DNA from: JAQTRU01 sp041645555
Lineage (GTDB): Bacteria > Patescibacteriota > Patescibacteriia > Patescibacteriales > JAQTRU01
Length of the DNA: 50,903 nt
Reading direction: 5' to 3'
Assembly (NCBI GenBank): GCA_041645555.1
Contig: JBAZPX010000006.1
Coordinates: 1-50,903, forward strand
Shown here piece after piece: positions 25,141 through 33,220 of this stretch. A program made the position numbers and the translations under genes. The notes beneath the pieces were generated by a model. The model was not told where the DNA came from. It searched no databases and saw only the letters and a program-made list of their open reading frames with translations. The number at the start of each line of letters is the position of its first letter. Position 1 is the stretch's first letter.

Positions 25141-26021
25141 AAATTGCCAAAATACCCTGTTGCATAACTGGTCGTACTTTCTAATTCCGGTTTGTTTGCC
25201 AATATGGCCGAGTTTGAATTATTCAGCAATTCAAAACCGGCCTGATTTAATCGGCTGTATTCAAGTAATGTATAAATTGAAGCCGGAGAGTCAATATCTA
25301 AACTATATATCTTATCCATTGAAAAATTCGTAATAGCGGCAATACTCTCCTTGTCGTTCTTTTGCGCGGTTTCGCTATTTTTATAATGGGAAAAATCCAC
25401 GCTCGCTAAGATTAAAATATTTTTATTCTTCTTTGTCTCAAATAATTTTTTTGCTAAATCCCCCGCTTCTTCGGGGCTTACCGTCGGCTTTAAAATTATG
25501 GGCAAAATTTTTGCCTGCGGAAATATTTTCTTTATGAAAGATACTTCGCTCATTATGGAATGTTCATTTCCTATCGCCTCTTCATCCACTTTTAGATCAT
25601 CCCCCAGTATTTCATTCAGGGCTTCCCGGTCGGCTTCCAGGCGGCCGTAAGGAGTTTGCCAGTCATAACCGGAAGTAATCATGCCGGAATTTCCCGTGTC
25701 AAAATGGTTCGGGCCGATTAGGATTACCGTGTCGTAATTTTCCCCCTCAAGATTATTAAAAAATTCCGCGATTAAATCGGCGGCTAAGAGATGATGGGGA
25801 ATTATGCCGGCGACAACATCTTTTCCCGACAAATCGGATTCAATTTTTTTGAACTTAAAAGCGGTTTCATAGAATTCCAAACCAGCCGGATTTGCGGAAT
25901 GGATATTCAACGCTTCTGTCTCCGGAGTTTGATGTAAAAAATAATAAATAGCAAAAATTAAGCCCGTGAAACACAGGCTTAATATTATTAAGATTATTAT
26001 TTTTGGATTAGACTTTGCCAT
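25137..26021 (-). CDS. MEMO-family protein (AmmeMemoRadiSam system protein B), membrane-anchored
   Basis: 294 aa. Membrane helix at residues 8-28, then the MEMO fold, related to class III extradiol dioxygenases: GIIPHHLLAADLI (H residues near 73), ILIGPNHFDTGNSG, DWQTPYGRLE, NEHSIMSEVSFIKKIFP, LILASVDFSHY and the conserved end TTSYATGYF. Usually MEMO genes sit beside AMMECR1 and a radical SAM gene; neither is here. Its start lies 10 bases from a MITE-like element, so its promoter must be inside or beyond that element. Confidence 0.88.
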   Translation of the reverse strand: MAKSNPKIIILIILSLCFTGLIFAIYYFLHQTPETEALNIHSANPAGLEFYETAFKFKKIESDLSGKDVVAGIIPHHLLAADLIAEFFNNLEGENYDTVILIGPNHFDTGNSGMITSGYDWQTPYGRLEADREALNEILGDDLKVDEEAIGNEHSIMSEVSFIKKIFPQAKILPIILKPTVSPEEAGDLAKKLFETKKNKNILILASVDFSHYKNSETAQKNDKESIAAITNFSMDKIYSLDIDSPASIYTLLEYSRLNQAGFELLNNSNSAILANKPELESTTSYATGYFGNF

Positions 26022-26030
26022 TGAATATAT

Positions 26031-26173
26031 TTGTCATCTCGACTGCAGCGAAGCGAAAGGAGAGATCTATAATAGGTTATAAGCGAAAAGTACGTAGCAA
26101 TTTGCTGAATACGAAGTATTATAGATTTCTCCCCGCTCAATGCGCTACGCTTATGAGCGGGTCGAAATGACAA
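26031..26173. mobile_element. MITE-like inverted-repeat element, 143 bp
   Basis: Terminal arms TTGTCATCTCGAC and GTCGAAATGACAA match at 12 of 13 positions; an inner pair GGAGAGATCTATAATA and TATTATAGATTTCTCC matches at 15 of 16, and a third hairpin is CCCGCTCA..TGAGCGGG. It has no ORF and fills the whole spacer between the DUF3160 gene and the MEMO gene. Confidence 0.75.
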
Positions 26174-26180
26174 AGCACAG

Positions 26181-28637
26181 TTATTTAATAAGCTCGGCTG
26201 ACCATTTATCCCCGGCCGGCAACTGGCCTTCCTCTAAATAAACTTTCGCCTGCCAGTCTTCATCCGATAACCTCTTATCCAATTTGTCCGCGAATTCATA
26301 ATGATTATAGACCAAGCCGCGAGTGAGTCTCGCGCCATTCGCGTCCTTAACCGCCACAAAGGCGATAAACGGCTTCCCGGTCGCTTCATAAAGGATTTGG
26401 CTATTGACAGCGTCCGTATGGATATCGGCAATAATCCCCGCTCTTTTCTCTTTGTCAGTAAGCTGTTCCACACCGACCGGCTCAGTTATGGTTCCTAATT
26501 TATAGCTTATTGTCCTTAGCTTTTCAAAATCATCATCGCTTATTTTTTGATTCTGTAATTCCTGTTCCGCCAGCTGGCGGAAAAATTTCGCTGTCTCAAC
26601 GAATGTATCATATTTATTTTCAAATTCCTCCGGCAGTACACTCCTATCTCTTAAGCCTTTCTGCGTGATTTCCGCTAAAGCTATAATCTTGTTCCAAAAA
26701 TCCAAATCCGGCTCTACATAACCTTTAACGACCGGCGGAATAGTTTTAGGATCATCCCCTCCTCCGCCCATTTCCGCGTAAGACTGTTTGGCGTAAAGCA
26801 AAGTGTCATGTTTCAATTCAGTATACGAGCCGAGCGCGGTTCCCAGATTCTTCTTCATCCAGGATTCCTGCTGCATAAAATATGGATAGCCCTCGCCATA
26901 TCCGGCCAGCAATGTCTTATAGCAATTAAGCCAGCTCCAGTAAATATTCTGCGTCCAAACTCCAGGCGCATATTTGGAAAATTCATCTTTTAATTTTCCC
27001 AATACTTTGGCGATAATTTTATCCGATTCTCTTCCCTGCTCTTTAATTCTCGCCGGATCGCTAATCCATTCGTCTAAATACTTTTTTACAATTTGACTAT
27101 TCGGCTCGATTATTGCCATCGGTTCTAAGGCCGTCGGCATGGTCGGAAGCATTTGGCCGGTTTCCGGATCCGGCGCGCCCGCGCCTTGCGTTAAATTATT
27201 GATTATATAAGCGTCCGGCGTGAATCTTTGCCCCATAAAGCGGAACTGCATAGTATCAGCTAACAATTCGCTTCTTTTTCCGCCATTATCATAAACGGCC
27301 AAAGCCTCGGATACGATTCTCGGCGCAGGCAATTCTTTTTTCGCCCGGCTGATAAATTCGGTTAACTTGGCCTCGTCCGTAAAACTTTCGTTAGTGATAT
27401 TATCGCCGTAAACTTTGCTGATAAGGCCGGAATATTCATAAGCGGTTAGGTCGTCCACTTCGCCGACAAAAAATTCTATGACATCAGCCATGTCGGACCA
27501 CATTTTTGACAAATTCTCTTCCCCCACTTTCAAATTATTAATCTGCCCGGTCATGATTAAAGCGTCCCTGGTTAAGTCCGGACTGGTAAGAGTAAAGCCC
27601 ATGCGTCCGTACCACATCATAGAAATAAAATAGCTCTTCAAGACAAGAGTCTTGGTATAGTGCGATCTGGGCTTGAATTGAGAATAATCATTTTCCAGTT
27701 CAGAGCGAAGAGGGGTAAATAGCGGCGACGGCCCTTTTCCTTCCGCCTTTTGGATCAATTCTAATTCGGATTTGGCCAAATTATAGACTTCGTCGCTTAA
27801 ATTCACTCCGTCGTATTTCTTTTCCGTTAGCGAAAACTTCAAATCGCCTTCGGTCTGCGCGGCCAGAGCTTTTTCTTCGGCATCTATAAATTCCGCGTAA
27901 GTTGGAAAATTTTCCGGCTTTAAAGAAACGCCTGAAGCCTTGCTTCCGGCATCCATAATTACCAGAGGAATCAAATAATACGCGGACAGCCGTTCGTACG
28001 AATCTTTCAATTTGGCGTCTTCCGCGGAATTATATTTGCTGATTGAATCTTCAAACAAGGCCCTTGTCATAGACCTAAGCATTGGCTGGAATTTATCCTG
28101 TTCCATTTTCTGAAAACTTCTGTCAACGAGAATATGATAGAGGTGCAAAGCCGTATCGCTAGAAATAAAAACCGCGTCATTCGGCTCGCGATAATGGATG
28201 TTGCTGTCCCCGTCCAGGATCTTGTATGTATCAACAAAATCGTCGGTATGTTGATATTCGCTCTGGTCTTTTATAATATTATTTTGAGTAAGAAAAAAGC
28301 CGTCATCCTCCAAAGCCTTTTTTTGCGCGTCCGTAAAAGTGATATTGTCATTTTTAGCAAAACTGGCAATGTTTTCCAATTCAGAAATCGCCACCTTGCC
28401 AAACGGCACTGACGCCTTTATTTTATTAACCATTTCTTCAATCTGAGCGAAAACCGGTTTCACCAGATTAAATTTCCATAAACCGCTATTCGCCTGCCCT
28501 GATTGATTAGAAATATTCCCGTTCCCCTTTTCGGCGAGATTATCATTTTTTAAGGCATAATAAGCGAAAACAGATAAAATAATCACGAGCGCTAAAACTA
28601 AAGGAACTAAAACAAACTTATTTTTTAGAATTGGCAT
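26181..28637 (-). CDS. DUF3160 domain protein, exported or membrane-anchored
   Basis: 818 aa. N-terminal anchor at residues 7-28 (FVLVPLVLALVIILSVFAYY). The body matches DUF3160 in layout: NDAVFISSDTALHLYHILVD, TKTLVLKSYFISMMWYGRMG, LTSPDLTRDALIMTG, QRFTPDAYIINNLT, HDTLLYAKQSYAEMGGG, and the C-terminal PVGVEQLTDKEKRAGIIADI. The family is a large, poorly known exported protein group; function unknown. It has its own TTGCTA-type promoter. Confidence 0.85.
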   Translation of the reverse strand: MPILKNKFVLVPLVLALVIILSVFAYYALKNDNLAEKGNGNISNQSGQANSGLWKFNLVKPVFAQIEEMVNKIKASVPFGKVAISELENIASFAKNDNITFTDAQKKALEDDGFFLTQNNIIKDQSEYQHTDDFVDTYKILDGDSNIHYREPNDAVFISSDTALHLYHILVDRSFQKMEQDKFQPMLRSMTRALFEDSISKYNSAEDAKLKDSYERLSAYYLIPLVIMDAGSKASGVSLKPENFPTYAEFIDAEEKALAAQTEGDLKFSLTEKKYDGVNLSDEVYNLAKSELELIQKAEGKGPSPLFTPLRSELENDYSQFKPRSHYTKTLVLKSYFISMMWYGRMGFTLTSPDLTRDALIMTGQINNLKVGEENLSKMWSDMADVIEFFVGEVDDLTAYEYSGLISKVYGDNITNESFTDEAKLTEFISRAKKELPAPRIVSEALAVYDNGGKRSELLADTMQFRFMGQRFTPDAYIINNLTQGAGAPDPETGQMLPTMPTALEPMAIIEPNSQIVKKYLDEWISDPARIKEQGRESDKIIAKVLGKLKDEFSKYAPGVWTQNIYWSWLNCYKTLLAGYGEGYPYFMQQESWMKKNLGTALGSYTELKHDTLLYAKQSYAEMGGGGDDPKTIPPVVKGYVEPDLDFWNKIIALAEITQKGLRDRSVLPEEFENKYDTFVETAKFFRQLAEQELQNQKISDDDFEKLRTISYKLGTITEPVGVEQLTDKEKRAGIIADIHTDAVNSQILYEATGKPFIAFVAVKDANGARLTRGLVYNHYEFADKLDKRLSDEDWQAKVYLEEGQLPAGDKWSAELIK

Positions 28638-28671
28638 ATTTTTTATATTTAAATATTTAAATTACCCTTTT

Positions 28672-28700
28672 ATTCTACCTGATTTTTCTAAGACTAGCAA
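28672..28700 (-). promoter_or_regulatory. Promoter of the DUF3160 gene, TTGCTA type
   Basis: Minus strand TTGCTA, 17-base spacer ending AAAAATCAGG, then TAGAAT, 35 bases upstream of the ATG. It directly follows the pyk terminator, as the aspS promoter follows another gene end. Confidence 0.5.
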
Positions 28701-28706
28701 GAGAAC

Positions 28707-28743
28707 AAAAAATGAACGTTTTGGTAAAAACGTCCATTTTTTT
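28707..28743. terminator. Terminator of pyk (bidirectional in form)
   Basis: AAAAAATGAACGTTTT and AAAACGTCCATTTTTT pair with one mismatch around a short loop. Confidence 0.7.
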
Positions 28744-28756
28744 ATAATATATTCTG

Positions 28757-30196
28757 TTATAATTTTTTATTTGGCGAGGCCAAGCCGACATATTTCCCTA
28801 CTTCGCAAATCTCCATAAAATTGGTTATGGAATTGTTGCCAACATCGCCGGCTAAATAAATAACTTTGTCTTTTTCGGCCAGCTTTCCCTTCTTCACCAA
28901 AGAAGTGAATAAATTTTTTAAAAATCTTTTGTGATTTTCTTCTTTTTTTACGACATGGGCGTTAATTCCGTAGGTCAGGGCTAAACCCCTAGCGGTTTTT
29001 TTGTCAAAGCATTTCACGAAAATCGGCACGCGGCCGCGGTAGGAAGCGATAACTTCGGCGGAAAAACCGCTGGCGGCGGAAATAATTATCTCTTTCGCGC
29101 CCAGTTCGCGCGAAGCGATTACGGCGGATTTGGCTAAAAAATTAGAAATAGCATTCTCGCCTTTAAAGGCAGGCAAATGGTCGGTACTCTCAGTATTAGC
29201 TTCCGTGTGTTGGATAATTTTTGCCATAACGCGCACCGCTTCAATCGGGTAATCGCCATAAGCGGTTTCACCGGAAAGCATAATAGCGTCGGTGCCGTCC
29301 AAAATCGCATTCGCGACATCGCTCACCTCCGCCCTGGTCGGACGGGAACTTTTTATCATCGAATGCATCATTTGCGTCGCCGTAATAACCGGCTCGTGGC
29401 GGGCAATGCAAATTTTTATTATTTTTTTCTGGATTAAGGGAATTTCTTCGGCCGGAATTTCTACGCCCAAATCGCCCCTGGCCACCATAACGCCGTACGA
29501 ATAATCAAGAATTTCCTCAATATTATCCACGCCTTCTTGGTTTTCAATTTTCGCTATGATTTTAATTTTGCTGTTATGCTTGTCCAATATTTTTTGAATA
29601 GCCAGAATATCCTCCTTATTCCTGACGAAAGAATGGGCGATAAAATCAAGGTTATGCCGAATCGCGAAATTTATATAATCCCTGTCCTTGCCGCTTAGGC
29701 TCGGAAGATTAAGGTGGAGATTGGGAATGTTTATGCTTTTATTGGGCTTAATTTCCCCGTCATTTAAAACTTCACACAAAAGATGTTTCGGATTTTTTTT
29801 AATAACTTTGAGGCCCAGTTCGCCGTCATCAATCAAAATTGTTGTCTTCTCCGGCACATCTTTAACGAAGCCGGGGTAATTAACATAAACAAGATCGTTG
29901 GTTGATACTTTGCCTTCATTGCTGCCCGCGATTTTTACGGTTCCGCCTTTTTTAAGAATTACGCGTCCGTCAGTAAGGCAGGTCCTTATTTCCGGCCCCT
30001 TGGTATCCAGAATAATAGCGATTCTCTCCGAAACTTTGCGGATATTTTTTATCACCCTTAGAGTATCGCTGTGAGTTTGATGCGCCGTATTTAATCTTAT
30101 AGCATCAACGCCATTGTCGTGCAGACTTCTGATAAATTCCGGGTCACACTTCTGGTCGGAAACTGTCGCTATAATTTTTGTCTGTTTTTGCCTCAT
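28757..30196 (-). CDS. pyk: Pyruvate kinase
   Basis: 479 aa. Converts phosphoenolpyruvate and ADP to pyruvate and ATP. Conserved blocks: RLNTAHQTH (usually RxNxSHG; here the Ser is Ala-Thr), ILDTKGPEIRTC, DDGELGLKV, IIAKIENQEGVDNI with the catalytic Lys and Glu, MVARGDLGVEIP, TATQMMHSMI and GTDAIMLSGETAYGDYP. The C-terminal domain is present. With fba and tpiA it marks a partial lower glycolysis in this region. Confidence 0.94.
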   Translation of the reverse strand: MRQKQTKIIATVSDQKCDPEFIRSLHDNGVDAIRLNTAHQTHSDTLRVIKNIRKVSERIAIILDTKGPEIRTCLTDGRVILKKGGTVKIAGSNEGKVSTNDLVYVNYPGFVKDVPEKTTILIDDGELGLKVIKKNPKHLLCEVLNDGEIKPNKSINIPNLHLNLPSLSGKDRDYINFAIRHNLDFIAHSFVRNKEDILAIQKILDKHNSKIKIIAKIENQEGVDNIEEILDYSYGVMVARGDLGVEIPAEEIPLIQKKIIKICIARHEPVITATQMMHSMIKSSRPTRAEVSDVANAILDGTDAIMLSGETAYGDYPIEAVRVMAKIIQHTEANTESTDHLPAFKGENAISNFLAKSAVIASRELGAKEIIISAASGFSAEVIASYRGRVPIFVKCFDKKTARGLALTYGINAHVVKKEENHKRFLKNLFTSLVKKGKLAEKDKVIYLAGDVGNNSITNFMEICEVGKYVGLASPNKKL

Positions 30197-30224
30197 ATTT
30201 TTTAAAAATATCTGGTAATATTAC

Positions 30225-30252
30225 AATATATCATAAAATCCGATCTTAGCAA
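30225..30252 (-). promoter_or_regulatory. Promoter of pyk
   Basis: Minus strand TTGCTA, 16-base spacer ending TTTTATGA, TATATT. Confidence 0.4.
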
Positions 30253-30325
30253 AGCGTTTTGTTTTTTTATATTCCTGCCAGAGTAAATTCTCATCTGCCG
30301 CCAGAACCAAAAAATCAAACTCTTC

Positions 30326-30363
30326 ACCAAAAAATACCGGACTTTATTCCGGTATTTTTTGGT
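30326..30363. terminator. Terminator after the DUF4344 lipoprotein gene
   Basis: ACCAAAAAATACCGG and CCGGTATTTTTTGGT are perfect 15-bp arms with an 8-base loop; T-rich on both strands. It lies about 90 bases past the stop; the remnant IKYVTGYFAK is in between. Confidence 0.75.
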
Positions 30364-30451
30364 TTATCCTGTTTTAATTTTATCTTTTCCAAATATATTT
30401 AACTAACCGCCAAACTTTCTATTTCGCGAAATAACCGGTTACATATTTGAT

Positions 30452-31450
30452 TTATTTATTCATTTCTTTTTTAATTTCTTCTTTTACGTAAGGATCTATG
30501 GCAACGTCCCAGAACTGTGACATCTTTTCGTATTCTCTCTGACAGCGCACGGCTCTCTCCTCCGGCAAACCGTATGTGCCGACAAAATCATTATATTTTT
30601 CCGGATTACTGCCGTAAACCCAGCACAAGATATTATAATAGCGCTGCTGGTTCAAAGAATGTTCATCCCAGAAAGGATAACTCCCCGCATCTATTTGCGA
30701 ACTGGTGATGTAAAACATATTGGCTCCGGTAATTGCCGCCCTCGCGCCGTCTTCGCCTAAATTGGCCAAAACTACGGTTGAAAGCTGGTCAGCCACATCC
30801 TCTTCCCTTCCCGAGTAAGTTAAATTATAAATATCAATCAGGCCGTGCCCTAATTCATGGAAAAAAATAAAAAAAGTGGCATCCGTTACCGCTTTGTCTA
30901 ATTCGTCTTCTGTGTTAATAAAGTACGCGAAATTATAAGAAAAATCTTCCAATAACTCATCGCATATAACTATTTCTTTGCCTTCTAAAGTGTAATAAGC
31001 GTTAACAAAACCGCATTCCTTAAAAGTAATCGGAAAATCTTTCTGCAGTATCAGCAACAGATTTAAAAAACTGGCTATATTTTCAAAAACGCTTGAATTT
31101 TTTATTAATTCGTTTAGTCCCGCATATTTCGGATTCTGCGTTTCGCCGTAAACAATTTTAAAATCGCCCAAATCCGAAAGAGCGGTTTCTTCTTTTACTT
31201 CTTCCTTGACGGGCGCTGGAACTTCAGGGGCGGTTTCTTCTTTTACTTCTTCTTTCACCGGCGCCGGAGCTTTGGCTGAATCGGAATCTTTATTTTCCTT
31301 TAACGCCTCTATCTCGTTTTTAAGTTTTTCAATTTCCTGCTGTTGAACGTTAACAACCCCGGAATCTTCTTCTTTCGGCTTATCTCCCTTTAAAAAACAA
31401 CCGGTTAAAGCAAAGCTGACAATAAATAATAATATTAAAGCCTTCTTCAT
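30452..31450 (-). CDS. DUF4344 metallopeptidase-like lipoprotein
   Basis: 332 aa. Lipoprotein signal with lipobox LTGC (C18), then a Lys/Glu/Pro linker with the repeated unit VPAPVKEEVKEETA (about residues 65-95). The domain has a zinc-protease motif FFHELGHGLIDIYN (HExxH near residue 198) with a downstream EEDVADQLS glutamate, as in DUF4344 putative metallopeptidases. It should act on the outer face of the membrane. After its TAA the same frame continues IKYVTGYFAK to a TAG, resembling the MEMO C-terminus. Confidence 0.83.
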   Translation of the reverse strand: MKKALILLFIVSFALTGCFLKGDKPKEEDSGVVNVQQQEIEKLKNEIEALKENKDSDSAKAPAPVKEEVKEETAPEVPAPVKEEVKEETALSDLGDFKIVYGETQNPKYAGLNELIKNSSVFENIASFLNLLLILQKDFPITFKECGFVNAYYTLEGKEIVICDELLEDFSYNFAYFINTEDELDKAVTDATFFIFFHELGHGLIDIYNLTYSGREEDVADQLSTVVLANLGEDGARAAITGANMFYITSSQIDAGSYPFWDEHSLNQQRYYNILCWVYGSNPEKYNDFVGTYGLPEERAVRCQREYEKMSQFWDVAIDPYVKEEIKKEMNK

Positions 31451-31512
31451 AATAATCTCGATTTTTCTTTAAATTATTAACCAAAAATTTATTCTTGGCA
31501 TAATGCTGTTTC

Positions 31513-31635
31513 CGCCTCGCCGCAGTTTCTCTAAAAAGGGGGCGGCGATCTCTAGTTTCATTTTAGCACAAACAACGAAAAAAAACAGCTTTTGGCTGTC
31601 TTTTTGGCTTCTTTGAAACATAGACGTGAAACATA
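31513..31635. repeat. Direct repeat flanking the R-M cassette, left copy
   Basis: About 120 bp, matching 35234-35352 at most positions. On the minus strand it carries TATGTTTC..CGTCTATGTTTCAAAGAAGCC, the terminator-like ACAGC-CAAAA-GCTGT with eight T, then AAAATGAAACTAGAG and a second hairpin GCCGC..GCGGC. It occupies most of the 339-base spacer 31451-31789. Confidence 0.85.
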
Positions 31636-31649
31636 CTTTCCGCTTCTTT

Positions 31650-31678
31650 TTTATTATTTATTTTTCCAGTATTAGCAA
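31650..31678 (-). promoter_or_regulatory. Weak TTGCTA-type promoter candidate
   Basis: TTGCTAATACTGG resembles the start of the aspS and DUF3160 promoters; the -10 (AATAAA or TAATAA) is poor. Transcripts would run into the terminator inside the flanking repeat before reaching the lipoprotein gene. Confidence 0.3.
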
Positions 31679-31686
31679 GGGAATAA

Positions 31687-31718
31687 AAAATAGGCATCTT
31701 CCTAAAAACGCCTATTTT
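31687..31718 (-). terminator. Terminator of the R-M operon
   Basis: AAATAGGC / GCCTATTT stem with a 14-base loop, followed on the minus strand by a T-run (TTTTTTATTCCC), about 70 bases after the hsdS stop. Confidence 0.6.
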
Positions 31719-31789
31719 GCGTGCTCGGAGAGACAGCGTACCTCGCCCTCGCTTCCGACGGAAATTTTTTCGGCGGACCAAAAACAAAA

Positions 31790-33220
31790 CTACTCAAATA
31801 ACAACTGATCAAAAAGTCTTTGGGCATCTCCTAATAATCTTTTTGCTTCTTGCATTTCACTATCGCTCTTTTTAATTCTATCTTTTATATCATCAACAAT
31901 TTCTTTCTGCAATTTTAAGTCAAGAATTGGGATAATTGTGTTCTTTATTTCATTTGGTCCAATTCTCATTCGAGATGATCCCGTTAATTCATATTCCCAT
32001 TGCTTCAATACATAATCACTTCTTAAAACCGCCCAAAGATAATCAATCGTAATTTCAGAAGAATCCAAAACAAAAGGCAAAAGTTCGCTTGAACCAACAC
32101 AACCATCAAATTCAGAACCAACAATGACTATCTTGCCCTTTTCAGGTTGTAGCTTTGAAATAAGAATACTACCATTTTTTAGTAAATTTTTTCCCGATCT
32201 CAGTTCGGAAACTTCCTTTGATTTTATGATTCTACCGGTATTTTCATCAATTTGCTCTAATTCAATAAGTCTATAATAATCACTCGGAACAATCTTATTT
32301 TCTTTTTGTGGTTTTATCAATTTCCCAAGTAATTTGTGTCGATGTTTTTTTAAAATCGAGATTAACTTTTCTCGTAAAGGATTATTAAAAAGAGTGTCCA
32401 ACCGAGCGAAAGGGTCGTTTTCTAAAACTGTTTCAAAAATTCTTGATTTTTGATTTTCTTCAACTAGCGGAAGACCAATTCTTTTAATAATAACTAAGCG
32501 AGCTTCTTCAACCAGTCGCTGTCCTATTTTTCTGTGGCTTTCCGCTTTTTCAAAAATTGAATAAACCGAATCAAGAATTTTTTTCTGTTCGTTAATATTA
32601 AAATTATTGTTTGATATGGGGAGATATACTTCAATATTCCTACAGCTCTGCAAACTTAATTTATACTGCAACGAACCAACGGAAAATCTTTCAGTTTGTA
32701 TTCGTCCAGATTCGCTATTAAGAAAATGCAAAAGGAATTGAGGCAAAACATTTTCATCTTTTGTTCTTACCCTCGCAATATTTTCTGTAAAATCACAAAC
32801 CTCAACTTCTTTCTCTAAAATTCCTACTTCTCCTATTGTGCCGACGATTGTAATTGCAATGTCATCTTTTTTTAATTGATAGTTTTGTATCTCTTTGTGA
32901 ATTTCTTTTGAAATTTTAGCAGCAATATCAATATTTACTTTAAGATTTTTTACATCAGTTGCACGAATATAAGGAATAATACTTGTTTCACTTTCCTGAA
33001 TAACTGTTCCCTTAGGCAATCTTTTCCCCCCATTAACATCGGCAACCACTTTCAATTTTGTCAATTTTCTTTTTTTGTTTTTTGCTAACCGTAGCTTTTC
33101 AATTTTATTCTCAAAAATAGGATTAAACCAAGCACAATCTAACCGGTCATCTTCATCGGCAAGATTAACCCCAAAAGTTAGGGGTATTTTTTCAAAAATA
33201 GTTTTATTTGTAGTCGCCAT
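31790..33220 (-). CDS. R-M specificity subunit (HsdS-like)
   Basis: 476 aa from the ATG at 33220; the upstream frame (to 33262) overlaps the methylase more and is unlikely. Two target-recognition domains, each ended by a coiled-coil spacer: TRD1 about 1-225 (IPYIRATDVKN, IAITIVGTIGEVGIL) and TRD2 about 255-470 (NGSILISKLQPEKGKIVIVG, GSSRMRIGPNEIKNTIIPIL). The start overlaps the methylase stop by 17 bases, so the pair is translationally coupled. It reads the DNA target for the fused nuclease-methylase. Confidence 0.9.
   Translation of the reverse strand: MATTNKTIFEKIPLTFGVNLADEDDRLDCAWFNPIFENKIEKLRLAKNKKRKLTKLKVVADVNGGKRLPKGTVIQESETSIIPYIRATDVKNLKVNIDIAAKISKEIHKEIQNYQLKKDDIAITIVGTIGEVGILEKEVEVCDFTENIARVRTKDENVLPQFLLHFLNSESGRIQTERFSVGSLQYKLSLQSCRNIEVYLPISNNNFNINEQKKILDSVYSIFEKAESHRKIGQRLVEEARLVIIKRIGLPLVEENQKSRIFETVLENDPFARLDTLFNNPLREKLISILKKHRHKLLGKLIKPQKENKIVPSDYYRLIELEQIDENTGRIIKSKEVSELRSGKNLLKNGSILISKLQPEKGKIVIVGSEFDGCVGSSELLPFVLDSSEITIDYLWAVLRSDYVLKQWEYELTGSSRMRIGPNEIKNTIIPILDLKLQKEIVDDIKDRIKKSDSEMQEAKRLLGDAQRLFDQLLFE

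Noticed and set aside
31563..31787. 74-codon minus-strand ORF
   Set aside because: It runs through a terminator, a promoter-like site and the flanking repeat; composition looks non-coding.
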